Assembly (NCBI GenBank): GCA_964648115.1
Contig: CAZYME010000021.1
Span: 1 to 44,874 of the forward strand
DNA from: CAZYME01 sp964648115
GTDB lineage: Bacteria > Pseudomonadota > Gammaproteobacteria > Legionellales > Legionellaceae
Reading direction: 5' to 3'
DNA: 44,874 nucleotides
Shown here: piece after piece, positions 9,013 through 18,422 of the stretch
Layout: every line of letters begins with the position of its first letter
How positions within the stretch are numbered: position 1 is the stretch's first letter
Made by a program: the position numbers and the translations under genes
Notes under the pieces: model-generated
Database searches by the model: none
What the model was told of the DNA's origin: nothing
Seen by the model: the letters and a program-made list of their open reading frames with translations, nothing else

Positions 9013-9756
9013 CTACTTTTTCATGCAACAAAGACCAATTAAATAATGAGCCATTCGATAATAACCTGTATGTACTACTTCATCATTCATGGAAAATAAA
9101 AACACATTATGAAAATATTTTTCGAGAAAAATTTTTAAATCCGAACCACTCTTACAATTAATATGACCTTGTTTGCTAGATAAAGATGCATATTCTTGCG
9201 ACTCCAGAGAGGGCATGCCAATCATTAAAACACCTGTATCTGATAAAGACAAAATAATATTACGAATAAACTGGTCTTCATCATGAGGTGAAATATGTTC
9301 GAGGACATCTAAAGAATAGGCAGCATCAAATTGATCGGGAACAGGTGCTTTTAAAATATCGTGAGTAATCGCATTAAAGCGCCATTTATCACACATTCGG
9401 TTATTTACATCATCAATAAATCCGGGCTCAATATCGATAGCAGAGAGATTTTTTACTTCCTGAAGAACAATTCTGGTTCCAAAAGCATCCGCACATCCCA
9501 CTTCTAGCACATTTTGTTTTCCCGCCAGCATTTTACTGACAAATTTATAGCGCGCAAAATGAAACGCTAACCGCTTCGGATCATCATACCAAGCATAATT
9601 AGACATCAACCCAAACCGCTGCATTCCAACATCTTCTTTGGCATACAGCATAATTTGATTAGCAGGATCCAATAGCTTAACTTCTTCCACACTCATGATA
9701 AACATATCCTTAATTAGCTTGGCATCACAATTTTTATTTTTTAAATACCATCCCAT
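9013..9756 (-). CDS. Class I SAM-dependent methyltransferase
   Basis: The predicted product is a 247-aa methyltransferase with SAM motif I VLEVGCADAFGTRIV, an acidic loop end SAIDIEPG and motif IV-like YSLDVLEHISP. It resembles small UbiE/Methyltransf_11-type enzymes often found in glycan loci; the substrate is unknown. It is the most upstream intact gene of the 358-9756 minus-strand group, so the operon promoter may lie in the gene graveyard beyond 9757. The longest frame starts at 9756 without a visible ribosome site. An ATG at 9696 has AAGGA ten bases upstream and may be the true start. Confidence 0.75.
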   Translation of the reverse strand: MGWYLKNKNCDAKLIKDMFIMSVEEVKLLDPANQIMLYAKEDVGMQRFGLMSNYAWYDDPKRLAFHFARYKFVSKMLAGKQNVLEVGCADAFGTRIVLQEVKNLSAIDIEPGFIDDVNNRMCDKWRFNAITHDILKAPVPDQFDAAYSLDVLEHISPHDEDQFIRNIILSLSDTGVLMIGMPSLESQEYASLSSKQGHINCKSGSDLKIFLEKYFHNVFLFSMNDEVVHTGYYRMAHYLIGLCCMKK

Positions 9757-9780
9757 ATCTATTTGATTTTTTGTTTACGC

Positions 9781-10137
9781 TAACACCATCCAATAATCAT
9801 CATTATATCCCGCCTGCTTAAATAAATTTAATCCATTCATCGGGAAAATCATGAGACGCTGCAGTCAAAACTCATTCTTCAAATAGCTCTTTCTGCTCAA
9901 GCGTATGATAACTTTCAACTTGAATAAATCCCTTTCCTTTCAATATCCACTGTAGCTCACGCAAAACTATAACAACCTCTGGACGAGGAAAATTATGAAT
10001 AGTATTTAATGAAATAACGGTATCGAAACCAGCATATGAAAATGGCAAATTCTCCGCACTTCCTTTTTTGCTTGTTGTCTTGCTTGTATGTTGCGTTTGG
10101 ATTGAAGTAAAGCATGAAGCAAATTAATTTGTAACAT
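9781..10137 (-). pseudogene. Collapsed paralogue of the methyltransferase at 25967-26623
   Basis: Translating the minus strand in pieces gives segments that align clearly with the intact methyltransferase at 25967-26623. The N-terminus INLLHALLQSKRNIQAR matches its INLLKSLPISKRNIQAR. The middle ISLNTIHNFPRPEV matches ISLNTIHNFSRDGA. The C-terminal FKQAGYNDDYWMVL matches FKEAGYTGDYYWTIL. Roughly 70 codons that should carry SAM motif I are missing between the first two segments. A stop replaces a tryptophan and at least one frameshift precedes the end, so the gene cannot make an active enzyme. The remnant shows that a second copy of this methyltransferase once sat next to the first cluster. Confidence 0.85.
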
Positions 10138-10269
10138 AAACATCTCTATTTAAATCTAATCATGAAGAAACACCACTGAAGGCGGTTTATTTGACTTACC
10201 TAAGTTAGGTTCTTATTGAGCCATGCAAAATCATGGTTCTTAGGATTACAACTCCTTAACTTCATTTTT

Positions 10270-10440
10270 TTAATTTCGAATAAAATAATCCGCAATGCAA
10301 TTTCCTTCCAATAACCGCCTTGCAATTAAAAGTTTTTCTACTGCATGCCCTTCTGTTTTAATTGTAGTAGAAATGTCACGTATCTGCTCCCCGTTCGGAG
10401 GATAAGTACTTTGGAGTCGATGGTAACAAACTCTTAACAT
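10270..10440 (-). CDS. Small 56-aa open frame of unknown origin
   Basis: An ATG-initiated frame encodes 56 aa beginning MLRVCYHRLQSTYPP and ending RRLLEGNCIADYFIRN. Its composition looks protein-like, with balanced charge and the amphipathic run EKLLIARRLLEG. There is no clear Shine-Dalgarno sequence and no family recognised. Because it lies in a stretch full of gene remnants, it is more likely a piece of a broken gene than an intact small protein. Confidence 0.3.
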   Translation of the reverse strand: MLRVCYHRLQSTYPPNGEQIRDISTTIKTEGHAVEKLLIARRLLEGNCIADYFIRN

Positions 10441-10684
10441 TATTACCTTTGTTTTGTTAATAATAAAATGTATTACTGTTTACTGCCCTCGGTTCCGTGA
10501 ACCAATTTTATTAATTAGATGAAAAGCAGTCAAGATATTTTTAGCGCCCCTCTTGTTCTCCTTAATAACATAATACAACAACAGAGCGTTTCTGATGCGA
10601 TTTAACCCAAAGTTCGCCACTATTCACTACCACTTTCTTTTCTTCATAACCTCGTATAAACATCTTTCTGCGAACCGATAAAAC

Positions 10685-10909
10685 TGGTTGAGCAAGAACA
10701 GGTACATCATCGAGGTGGTCGAGTTGATATTTCGACCATAGGTTGGGAACGGCTCTTATTTGCGAGAGAAGTGCTGCCTATCTGATTTGCGCCGTAAACA
10801 TCCTCATCTAAAAGTGCTTATTGTTGAAGATGCATTGGCTTCTAATTTCCCGCATCTATCCTTGCTGGATTCTGTCTTCTGGTATCATAAAGAGGTCTCT
10901 TCGCGATAA
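10685..10909 (+). pseudogene. Degenerate transposase fragment
   Basis: On the plus strand, one frame (LVEQEQVHHRGGRVDISTIG) runs to a stop. After a frame change the sequence reads LRRKHPHLKVLIVEDALASN followed by FPHLSLL. The run VEDALASNFPHL strongly resembles the segment VEDGLxSNxPHI of a widespread transposase family, recalled rather than searched. Stops and a frameshift make it non-functional, and no terminal inverted repeats were found. It indicates past insertion-sequence activity in this intergenic stretch. Confidence 0.5.
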
Positions 10910-10918
10910 TATTTAATT

Positions 10919-10962
10919 CCCCTCACCCTTAATCCTTCTCCCATGCTGCGCGGTGAGAGGGG
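10919..10962. repeat. Intergenic hairpin repeat
   Basis: TCCCCTCACC and GGTGAGAGGGGA form an imperfect inverted repeat with a two-base bulge. The loop contains CCTTCTCCC, the core of the repeat at 25907 and 29016. It lies just past the stop of the YfhO-like gene at 10977 and could act as an RNA 3' end on the minus strand, but no T-tract follows. Confidence 0.5.
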
Positions 10963-10976
10963 AAAACTCAGCGAGG

Positions 10977-13436
10977 TCAATTACATACCTGGGGAGTTAC
11001 TAAATTTTTCCGAATAGAAAATCCACCCAATAAGCCCAATACAAGCAATAGGATAGGTAGACCAGATAGTAACCACATGGAAATTACATTAAACCGAAGC
11101 GTAATATTTGTCACACCAGGTGGAACCATTATCGCTTGCACTGAGCCATTGGCTTCGTAAAGACGCGCTCCATTTTGCTCGTCTATCTTCCAGGATGGAT
11201 GATATCGCTCATTTAAAACGAGAAGACGGGGCTGATTAGCAGCCTTTACATTTATAATTTTCTTGGAGCCAGCCTCTTGAATAATAATTGGAGATTGATC
11301 GGTGACAAAATTAGGAAATTTTTTAGACGTAGATAATACTGCTGGAAAGGATTCTGGTTTTGCAAGATCTACTTTACGAACAAGCTCTAACGCTACTTTC
11401 GCTGCCTCGACTGCCGATTTTTCAACATGTATTTGGCCTGCCCAGAAAACACGCGGAAGAGCGGGAAAAGGATTAGTCTGTATTCGTTTCCTTAATTCCT
11501 TCCTATTCATTGGTACCCCACGATAAAAAGCTTCGTCTACAATGAAAACCGATCGAACTCCAAGTAGAGCCAGCTGGGTCCATGGCACCTCTTCTAATTC
11601 AAAAGTAATAGTCCGCAGACTAAGAGAACTCTCAGACCATCCCATAGAACGAAGGTTACTAGGAACCCCTGTACTATATCCGTCCACACATGGTAAACCA
11701 TAAAATAGACAAAGGTAGGGAGCAAGAAATGGAGGTAAATTTTCTTTCGCTCGAATGAAAATCGCATTTTGTTTGGGCCAGCCAATTTCCTGCGCCAATT
11801 CAGATCGCATCTTTTTCGCTGGGAAAGAGAAAGATAAAGATGATGGGAAAAAACTGTTTGAATGGCCAAATGGAGTTCCTCCTATCACTTGATGATTATG
11901 AAATTGATTTGCAGCATTTAGAAATGCCTCAGCTAACATAAACCCGGCAATAAATATTGCGCAACGAGCGCGAAAAGTGCGACAAAAGAAAACAACCGCC
12001 ATCACAAAACAAAAAACAAGCACACACAGACCGATTTGGCAAACCACTTGAACCGGTATTGCATTCGGTGTCCCTATAATATGGATATATGAGAATTCTT
12101 TAGAAAAAAGCTGGCTAGCCAACCAAACGCCTCCCCCCACCACTCCGCCGAGGGAGATAAGGGGCAGAAGGCTACTTCGATTGATATCGTTTTCTACCAA
12201 TTGTTGTAAGAACCATGCTATTAAAACAACAATTGGCAGAAGGACTGTAATGCAAAGACGACTGTGAGTAAAATCTTGCTGAAGAAAAATATAGTAAATG
12301 ATTTTTTGTAAAGGGGTAACAGTTATGGCTAGGAGTATTACGATTGTCCAGACAGCAAAAAACCGTATTTCTGGTAATTCATTCCGTCTACTAACCCATG
12401 ATTTTTTTATCCAAACGGTTATTATCGCCACGAGCATGACTAATGCGGCAAGTGTGGAGCTATGTGTCTGTATTCCCTCTGTAATATTAATGTTGTTATT
12501 TAACGATGCGGTTTCTTTAAAAAAACGGCCAAACACTCCGTAGTGGAATATTCTGAACAGTTCGTCTGAACCAATATTTTGGAAAGAATTGACTTCTGTA
12601 AATGTCTTCAATGACCCAGAAGGCAGCTCACGTACAAGAAGTTTTAATTCCTGCGCAACAATGTAAATCCGAGGTAGGCAGGCGATCAGTGCAATGAATG
12701 AAGCCAACAGCGCTAAAATAGCCGCCTTCAACTGGCGAGTTCGCCAGATCAAAAATGCAGTGTAACAGCTAAGAGCGCTGAGCGCGTAAAGTACTTCTTG
12801 CAGAAAGCCAAATAAAAGCATGAACCACATACTTCCAAAGAGATATAACCATCCCAAACGTTGTCGGCCCAAGAAAAGGAGGCGAATGCCAAGAAATCCA
12901 GCAGGAAGCATCGCAATCACTGAGTAAGTGAGATCGTTTTGTGCAATGCGAAGCATTGAAGCATAACTCAATTGATAGAGACAACAGCCTATAGCTGATA
13001 TCCAAGGAGCAAACCTCAGGCTTCTTAAAAAGAGAAACGAAGTCAAACCAGCAAGGATAAAAAACAAGCAGGAGAAAAGCGTTGTTAGCCAAAGAAACCA
13101 ACTCTCTGGAAAATACGCCAATATAATAGGCTCAAGATTGGGAGATGCATAATTTACTAAAATCGCCCAAAAATTTGTGCCGAGAAACATATTATTCAAC
13201 CACCCATAAACTGAGTGGTGCCTTAGAGCTTGGCTTTGAATCCATAAATAATTCAGGTGGGCATTTAACCTATCGAAATTTCCGATAAATAGCCTATCCC
13301 CAGTGAGAAAAGGAAGAAATAGCGACCCTGCCACGATTATCGGAAGCAAAAGCCACCATGAGTACGGACTATTGATCTTCGATTTGGGGTTTGTTTTTGC
13401 AACTCTATGACAATAATATTTAGTAGACCATAACAT
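10977..13436 (-). CDS. YfhO-family multi-spanning membrane protein
   Basis: An 819-aa GT-C-like membrane protein has a first helix near LLLPIIVAGSLFLPFL, then about a dozen hydrophobic segments. A C-terminal extracytoplasmic domain follows, containing LNERYHPSWKIDEQNG, the form of the YfhO signature YxPGWxxxVDG, and the chain ends in a last helix. In Bacillus subtilis YfhO acts with a GT2 enzyme and a GtrA-type flippase to transfer lipid-linked sugars outside the cell. A similar glycan-decorating role is plausible here, and GT2/GtrA partners lie at 20977-22147. The frame can extend to a TTG at 13457; ATG 13436 is preferred although neither has a clear ribosome site. It shares a C-terminal sequence with the remnant at 16835-17092. 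Confidence 0.8.
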   Translation of the reverse strand: MLWSTKYYCHRVAKTNPKSKINSPYSWWLLLPIIVAGSLFLPFLTGDRLFIGNFDRLNAHLNYLWIQSQALRHHSVYGWLNNMFLGTNFWAILVNYASPNLEPIILAYFPESWFLWLTTLFSCLFFILAGLTSFLFLRSLRFAPWISAIGCCLYQLSYASMLRIAQNDLTYSVIAMLPAGFLGIRLLFLGRQRLGWLYLFGSMWFMLLFGFLQEVLYALSALSCYTAFLIWRTRQLKAAILALLASFIALIACLPRIYIVAQELKLLVRELPSGSLKTFTEVNSFQNIGSDELFRIFHYGVFGRFFKETASLNNNINITEGIQTHSSTLAALVMLVAIITVWIKKSWVSRRNELPEIRFFAVWTIVILLAITVTPLQKIIYYIFLQQDFTHSRLCITVLLPIVVLIAWFLQQLVENDINRSSLLPLISLGGVVGGGVWLASQLFSKEFSYIHIIGTPNAIPVQVVCQIGLCVLVFCFVMAVVFFCRTFRARCAIFIAGFMLAEAFLNAANQFHNHQVIGGTPFGHSNSFFPSSLSFSFPAKKMRSELAQEIGWPKQNAIFIRAKENLPPFLAPYLCLFYGLPCVDGYSTGVPSNLRSMGWSESSLSLRTITFELEEVPWTQLALLGVRSVFIVDEAFYRGVPMNRKELRKRIQTNPFPALPRVFWAGQIHVEKSAVEAAKVALELVRKVDLAKPESFPAVLSTSKKFPNFVTDQSPIIIQEAGSKKIINVKAANQPRLLVLNERYHPSWKIDEQNGARLYEANGSVQAIMVPPGVTNITLRFNVISMWLLSGLPILLLVLGLLGGFSIRKNLVTPQVCN

Positions 13437-13519
13437 AAAACGAGTTTCCGCGGTCAATTTGCTGCACTTACTATGCTTGCTATCTTTGAAGATGCTTGCA
13501 TTGTAGAAAAAATAAGGTC

Positions 13520-13648
13520 ATGCTTTGCGACATGAAAAGACTATACTACATAGAAGCAGAAGATAAAAGAGCCTTAGAGCAACGTCACCGTGACTGCGTT
13601 GATAGAAAAGAAGGCTATCGCATTTTGAAGTTTCTTTGGTATGTGTAA
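13520..13648 (+). pseudogene. Possible IS630-type transposase N-terminal remnant
   Basis: A 42-codon frame contains IEAEDKRALEQRHRDCVDRK and then EGYRILKFLWYV. The pattern LExRHRxxxDRRxxxRIxxVLL is how N-termini of IS630-family transposases usually read, as I recall. The frame stops just where the helix-turn-helix should continue, and the downstream sequence is not coding. An AAGG lies upstream of its ATG codons. It is probably a truncated transposase; an unrelated small peptide cannot be excluded. Confidence 0.4.
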
Positions 13649-14140
13649 GAGCTAAAATCATCAAAAGTTTTATTGCTGCAGTTGCAAACAGTTTAATTGC
13701 TCCATTCTCAGAACGTTTTTTTCATTTCTTTATTTGAAATAGTCGATACCACATCGAACCTAAAACTACTTCCTATAGTATCTGTGGAGTTATAACTTTT
13801 GATAAATCTATCAACATCTAAATATTTATCCATTTTCTTTGAATTAAGCTTGATAAAGCATACACTAAGACTACTTCTCATCGTCATTATTTTTTAGTTC
13901 CAGTAGCTGATAAATGTGAGCGTACATTCTTCATTAATGGATAGACGAAAACACGCTTTTGTGATCCCAATAGTTTACTATAACCTTAAGTCGTCCGCGG
14001 AATCCGCAAATCACAGCCCTAGTCAAGAAGGTCTTCGGCTAATCGCCTCAGTAATTTTGTGCTGGAAGGGGAATGAACCCCTCCCAACACATATTTTTAC
14101 GCTAAGGAAACCCCGCCCTGAAGGACGCAGTCTCAAGCCT
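13649..14140. other. Non-coding stretch between the two YfhO genes, with two hairpins at its end
   Basis: No gene is supported here. The first part is AT-rich and featureless. Near its right end are two hairpins. One is an 11-bp stem at 14061-14088, GCTGGAAGGGG against CCCCTCCCAAC with wobble pairs and a six-base loop. The other is a smaller GC-rich one around 14114-14127. The placing of two such stems next to gene debris recalls the ends of IS200/IS605-type elements, but no transposase frame was recognised. An 82-codon plus-strand frame across 13916-14164 has no protein-like features. Confidence 0.35.
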
Positions 14141-16828
14141 TTAGATGAAGAAATAGCAATTTAAAACACCGTATACTGATATGATATCAGCAATGCATAC
14201 AAAGAAAAGGGTTAGGGAAGTGTCAGTGTAACCACGAACATAATTCATTCCTTTCTTTTGCTCCAAATTGTTGGGTAGTGAATGACGACGCCTTGTAGGC
14301 AATAAAAGTCCTACTATGAGGGCGAAAATACAAATAGAAGACACCACTACTCCCTGGATAAATGATCGCGGCAGATACCGAAATTTGATCTCATGTTGCC
14401 CAGCAGTTGTAATAGCTGTTCCCATAAAGCTGCCATTTATTCGCAAAAGTAATGCCTTCTTTCCATCAACATAAACATTCCATCCTGGGTCGTAACCATC
14501 CGTGGTGACGAATAACTGAGAAGAATCTGTAATTACCTTAATGTCAAGCGCATTTGGCCGCATCTCAATCACTTCTAGCTTCCCAGTTACATGAGCCCCC
14601 TTTGGTGGTACGCTTACATCAATATTATGACCTCTAAATTCAACTTTAGTTGGGTCGGCATTAGAAGAAAAATCAGAGGTTAACCAAAATCTGGATTTTG
14701 CTGCGTCTGATCTCCAAATACGCACTCTAGCGTCTTGATAAACAATAGATAAATGAGCGTCCGGTGATGCGAGTATAGAATCATCATTACGCAATCCCGG
14801 ACCAAAATAATCTCTATTTAAAAATAGATATTTAACTCCTGCAAAATCAAAGAGATCTTTATATTTCAGATATAAGCTTAATGGGTATCTCCAAGAATAG
14901 TATCCTTCAAGCATAAATACAGTGGAGCCCTTAAAAGAAGCTATACCATTCTTGTCTGTGATAGATTTAATGAAAGATAAATACGATTTCGGAGAAAGTG
15001 GCCCGAGCACACTAATATCACGGATGTTTGACATAGAAGAAAAATCGGGATGGATTCCAAAACTACGATAAAGGCCGACGTCTTTCTTCGCAAGCCATTG
15101 CATCGCCGTCGGGGGAGAGATTAAATCAATGTTTTTAGGGAGCAACGATCTAGGAATGATCAACCCTGCATAAAACACAATTGCCATTATCACGGTCGCC
15201 CAAGCTAGCCGACGATAGTTAAGGAGGAACCCATATGCTGCACATACTAAAATTAATCCCAACGCCAATCGCATATAACTAAATGCCAAACTAGGATTCC
15301 CAAGTGGAAGGTATACAAGGTTTTCGGCAAAAATAAGAGCTGAAAAAGCTAACAATAAATTAAATGGATTGTGGTATTTTATCGATAACGCGATTGCAAT
15401 CACACTAGTAGCTATAAATATTTCTGTTGTTAACACCCCATTTATTGCTAACCACTGATTAATCTTCCCAAAGCCACCTTGATGATACACCAAAGTAGCA
15501 AGCATTGATATCGTGATCAAACTAACGGAAGCATATAAGATGGGCATTAAATGCTTGTTGATTCCTCCGAACCTAAGCCAATCCACAACAAAAGATGCTG
15601 CAACAACAATACAGAATACAATAAGGCCATTTGAATGCTTCGGAGATTGTCTTCCAAGAACAGGCAGAAAATTAAGAAGAGCCACTGGCGAGAAAGAGAT
15701 ATATCGCAGAAGAAGGATAATGGTAGTTATTGCAAAAAATAGGAACAATAATCGATTAGATTTTTCCCAACCACTTTTTATGTAAAAGCCTGTGATAAGT
15801 AACAGAGTAAGCAAACACCCAGAGAATCCAAATAAATTATCCCATGAAATAACATCGTCGGGCCAGTTTCCTGGAATCCAATTTTGAAAAAATGGACCAA
15901 ATACACCCGGGAAAAAAAAAGCAATAAGGTTGGCTGAGGGAACGAATGATAATGCAAGAAATTCGACGTTTTTATTAAATGTGGTTTGCATTGCCTCCAA
16001 AAGAGGCAACAGAAAAAAAGATGCTAATCCGTTACCTAAAATAAAATAAGCCAAAAACATACTAGCTCTATAAAATACTCCCCGCACATTTTCGCTAAGT
16101 ATAATTGCATAAAAAAGTGAAAATGCAACGCAAACAATAGCCGAAAGCATGGCGATTTGTATAAATCCCCCAAGTAGATGAAGACAGGAGATCAGAGAAA
16201 GTACTGCAAGATTCTTTAAATTTGGATTCCTTACTGCAGAACCAGCGCTCCAAAATAATATCGGAATCATACAAATTTGATCGGAAATATTAAAACGCGC
16301 TAAATGGAGGTAAAATGCTCCCGAGAATATGAAAGCGATTGATCCAAATGCTGCAGATGTGACTGCCAGACCTAGGTTCCTTAAAAAGAGGTACAATACA
16401 AAACCGGCTACATAAGCAAAAGTAAGCGAGATATAATCCGACCATGTGTAGGGAAATAGTGCTCTCAGGATAGTTACTGGAAAATATGGACAACCCTCCC
16501 CCTGGGCCGCGAAGGGTTGCCCAAGCCCCTGGTAAGGATTCCAAAGAGGTAACTCTCCTTTAAGGAGGTAGTTCTTAACTTGGGTTTGGAATGGAATGAT
16601 TACAGATGCTGCTCCCCAAGATTCTGCAGTAATTTGCGAGCTTGGTAAAGGTCCAGAATAATTTTCGGGCGGGTAAACCACATTGAATGAGAAGGGGCCA
16701 AGGCCATTCCATGCCCGCCCTTCGCAAAGTGGGATGAGCATGGGGAGTATCGCAAAACAAAGAGCAATCAAAATTGTCCGATTCGCCTTAAAACGCTTTC
16801 GAATTAAATTTATCACATCTAATGGCAT
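14141..16828 (-). CDS. YfhO-family multi-spanning membrane protein
   Basis: This 895-aa GT-C-type membrane protein has an early extracytoplasmic loop, many hydrophobic helices and the C-terminal domain signature TTDGYDPGWNVYVDGKKA, followed by HEIKFRYLPRSF and a terminal helix. YfhO proteins are thought to transfer sugars from undecaprenyl-phosphate donors outside the membrane. The open frame extends to 16927, but its first 33 codons match the C-terminal helix of another YfhO protein and belong to a decayed neighbour. The start is therefore set at the ATG at 16828, preceded by GAGAGAAAGGA. It is paralogous in layout to the gene at 10977 but strongly diverged. The acceptor is unknown. Confidence 0.82.
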   Translation of the reverse strand: MPLDVINLIRKRFKANRTILIALCFAILPMLIPLCEGRAWNGLGPFSFNVVYPPENYSGPLPSSQITAESWGAASVIIPFQTQVKNYLLKGELPLWNPYQGLGQPFAAQGEGCPYFPVTILRALFPYTWSDYISLTFAYVAGFVLYLFLRNLGLAVTSAAFGSIAFIFSGAFYLHLARFNISDQICMIPILFWSAGSAVRNPNLKNLAVLSLISCLHLLGGFIQIAMLSAIVCVAFSLFYAIILSENVRGVFYRASMFLAYFILGNGLASFFLLPLLEAMQTTFNKNVEFLALSFVPSANLIAFFFPGVFGPFFQNWIPGNWPDDVISWDNLFGFSGCLLTLLLITGFYIKSGWEKSNRLLFLFFAITTIILLLRYISFSPVALLNFLPVLGRQSPKHSNGLIVFCIVVAASFVVDWLRFGGINKHLMPILYASVSLITISMLATLVYHQGGFGKINQWLAINGVLTTEIFIATSVIAIALSIKYHNPFNLLLAFSALIFAENLVYLPLGNPSLAFSYMRLALGLILVCAAYGFLLNYRRLAWATVIMAIVFYAGLIIPRSLLPKNIDLISPPTAMQWLAKKDVGLYRSFGIHPDFSSMSNIRDISVLGPLSPKSYLSFIKSITDKNGIASFKGSTVFMLEGYYSWRYPLSLYLKYKDLFDFAGVKYLFLNRDYFGPGLRNDDSILASPDAHLSIVYQDARVRIWRSDAAKSRFWLTSDFSSNADPTKVEFRGHNIDVSVPPKGAHVTGKLEVIEMRPNALDIKVITDSSQLFVTTDGYDPGWNVYVDGKKALLLRINGSFMGTAITTAGQHEIKFRYLPRSFIQGVVVSSICIFALIVGLLLPTRRRHSLPNNLEQKKGMNYVRGYTDTSLTLFFVCIADIISVYGVLNCYFFI

Positions 16829-16834
16829 TCCTTT

Positions 16835-17092
16835 CTCTCTATCTAAATGAAATAAATTGTTACGAATAAAAAGTCCACTTAACAAACCCAATGCTAGCAA
16901 TAGTAGTGGAGACCTGATAACAGCCACATGAAAATTACATCAAACCGTAGTGTAATGTTTGTCACACCAGTTGGTCTGCTATGGTTTGAACTGAGCCATT
17001 GGCCTCTTATATAACCTGCTCCACGTTTGTTCTGCGATTTTCGGAGATGGATAATAGCGTTTTTTTGTGCTTTCAACAATCCTGTGAGACAC
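16835..17092 (-). pseudogene. Decayed C-terminus of a third YfhO-like gene
   Basis: Read on the minus strand in three frames, this stretch gives KRYYPSPKIAEQTWSRLY, then GVTNITLRFDVIFMWLLSG, then LLLLALGLLSGLFIRNN. These match in order the C-terminal end of the protein at 10977 (RYHPSWKIDEQNGARLY, GVTNITLRFNVISMWLLSG, ILLLVLGLLGGFSIRKN). At least one stop and one frameshift break it. No upstream part was recognised, so only about 85 codons of the lost gene remain. It shows a past tandem arrangement of YfhO genes and explains the false N-terminal extension of the gene at 14141. Confidence 0.85.
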
Positions 17093-17310
17093 ACTGTTAC
17101 GACAATTCGATAATGTCCGGTTTGAGCAATTTAGAAATGACCTGTTGTGTGCGCATATTGTACAGTTCATTTATGACTCATAATGCAGGGTAATAAATGA
17201 GCAAGCATTACGGACCATTATTAATGTGTCATCAGGATAATCTTACCGCGTTTTAGTGGACACCGTTTACAACAGGAGGCTTTCCTTGGGTGGATTTGCC
17301 AAATCTGTTT

Positions 17311-17319
17311 TGTTATAAT
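17311..17319 (+). promoter_or_regulatory. Extended -10 promoter candidate for the plus-strand operon
   Basis: TGTTATAAT matches the extended -10 consensus TGnTATAAT exactly. Only a weak -35 (TGGATT at 17291-17296, 17-bp spacing) is present, as expected for extended -10 promoters. Transcription would start near 17326 and leave a leader of about 140 nt before the ATG at 17469. The leader contains a short CCACC/GGTGG inverted repeat (17416-17438) and AGGAAG before the start codon. Confidence 0.5.
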
Positions 17320-17468
17320 CGCAGCATTACGCAAACTCGCCACTTTTTCTTCTAAGTTTTATCAAACAAATTATTAGTCCTTAACTTAGAAAACAGTCAA
17401 GAAGCTAAAGGGATACCACCAAGCACTATAAACGGTGGGAACGTAGGATACTAGGAAGAATATTTAAA

Positions 17469-18422
17469 ATGAGCGCACATAAAGAAAGTACTCACAGATT
17501 TATTATTTTGGGTGGAAAAGGTTATATTGGGAAATCAATTTGTGACTACTTTACAAAATCTGGCCTAGATGTGGTATCTATCTCAAGAGATGATAGTGAC
17601 TTTGCTGAGTCTTCATTTAGCGATTTTCTTGTAGAAAACATCAAAACCAATGACATATTAATATATTGTGCTACCAAAAGTATAAAAAATGGGGACACAG
17701 AAAATATTTATAAAAACAATATATTATCAATTTTGAATGTTTGTGCAGCAATTCAAAAAATAAAGCCGCATAAGTTTGTCTATTTAAGTTCAGATTCAGT
17801 TTATGATGCACACAAGATCCCAATTGACGAAGATTCAAGTATCGAGCCGGTTGACCTTTACGCACTAGCACACATCACATCGGAAATGCTATTAAAGTCA
17901 CAAATAAATTTCGGATTAAACCTTTTGATTTTGAGATTATGTACCGTTTTTGGGATGCCAAATGTTAAACAAACCTATGGGCCGAATTCATTTGTAGAGT
18001 CTGCTTTAAATCGTAAGAAAATTGTTATCTATGGAGGTGGCGAGGAAAAGAGAAGCTTTTTGTATATCAAGGATGTGGTTAATGCAATAAAATTAGTTAT
18101 TAGCTCAAATTATTTGGGGGCCGTTAACTTAGTCAATCCAAAAATACATACCTATAGACAGGTTGCGGAACTAGTTGCAAGTACTTTTGGATCGGAAGTT
18201 TCAATCGAACAAGTACCGAGAACGATCCCTATTATTCACAAGCCATATAAACCCACACAAGTCTTTAGATATATATATAATCTTGGAAAGCCAATCAATC
18301 AAGTCGTACATAAAACGTACGATACCAAGCTGCTAAAAACTCTTTTAGGTTCATTTGAGTTCACACCTATCCATTCTGCTTTGCAAGAATTCATTATGCA
18401 GGCAAAATATGAAAAAAAATAA
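17469..18422 (+). CDS. NAD-dependent epimerase/dehydratase-like SDR with altered active site
   Basis: This 317-aa extended SDR has a Rossmann loop GGKGYIG at residues 15-21 and a substrate region FGMPNVKQTYGPNSF. The catalytic YxxxK is changed to YALAH: Tyr131 is present but His135 replaces Lys. The homologous protein at 26610 also has His at that position, so this is a subfamily trait rather than random damage. The Lys normally lowers the Tyr pKa and holds the nicotinamide ribose. Its loss suggests altered chemistry or a binding role. It is the first gene of a tightly packed plus-strand operon and overlaps the next gene by 14 nt. Confidence 0.8.
   Translation: MSAHKESTHRFIILGGKGYIGKSICDYFTKSGLDVVSISRDDSDFAESSFSDFLVENIKTNDILIYCATKSIKNGDTENIYKNNILSILNVCAAIQKIKPHKFVYLSSDSVYDAHKIPIDEDSSIEPVDLYALAHITSEMLLKSQINFGLNLLILRLCTVFGMPNVKQTYGPNSFVESALNRKKIVIYGGGEEKRSFLYIKDVVNAIKLVISSNYLGAVNLVNPKIHTYRQVAELVASTFGSEVSIEQVPRTIPIIHKPYKPTQVFRYIYNLGKPINQVVHKTYDTKLLKTLLGSFEFTPIHSALQEFIMQAKYEKK

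Noticed and set aside
10560..10665. A short minus-strand open frame (VRRKMFIRGYEEKKVVVNSG...)
   Set aside because: It lacks an upstream start context and has no recognised relative; it lies beside the transposase relic and is most likely chance.
13916..14164. An 82-codon plus-strand open frame
   Set aside because: It runs through the two hairpins, ends inside the convergent YfhO gene and has no protein-like pattern or ribosome site; probably chance or a relic of a mobile element.
17416..17450. A possible RfaH ops/JUMPstart element in the leader of the plus-strand operon (CGGTGGGAACGTAG)
   Set aside because: It differs from GGCGGTAGCGTG at several core positions, so the resemblance is not sufficient.
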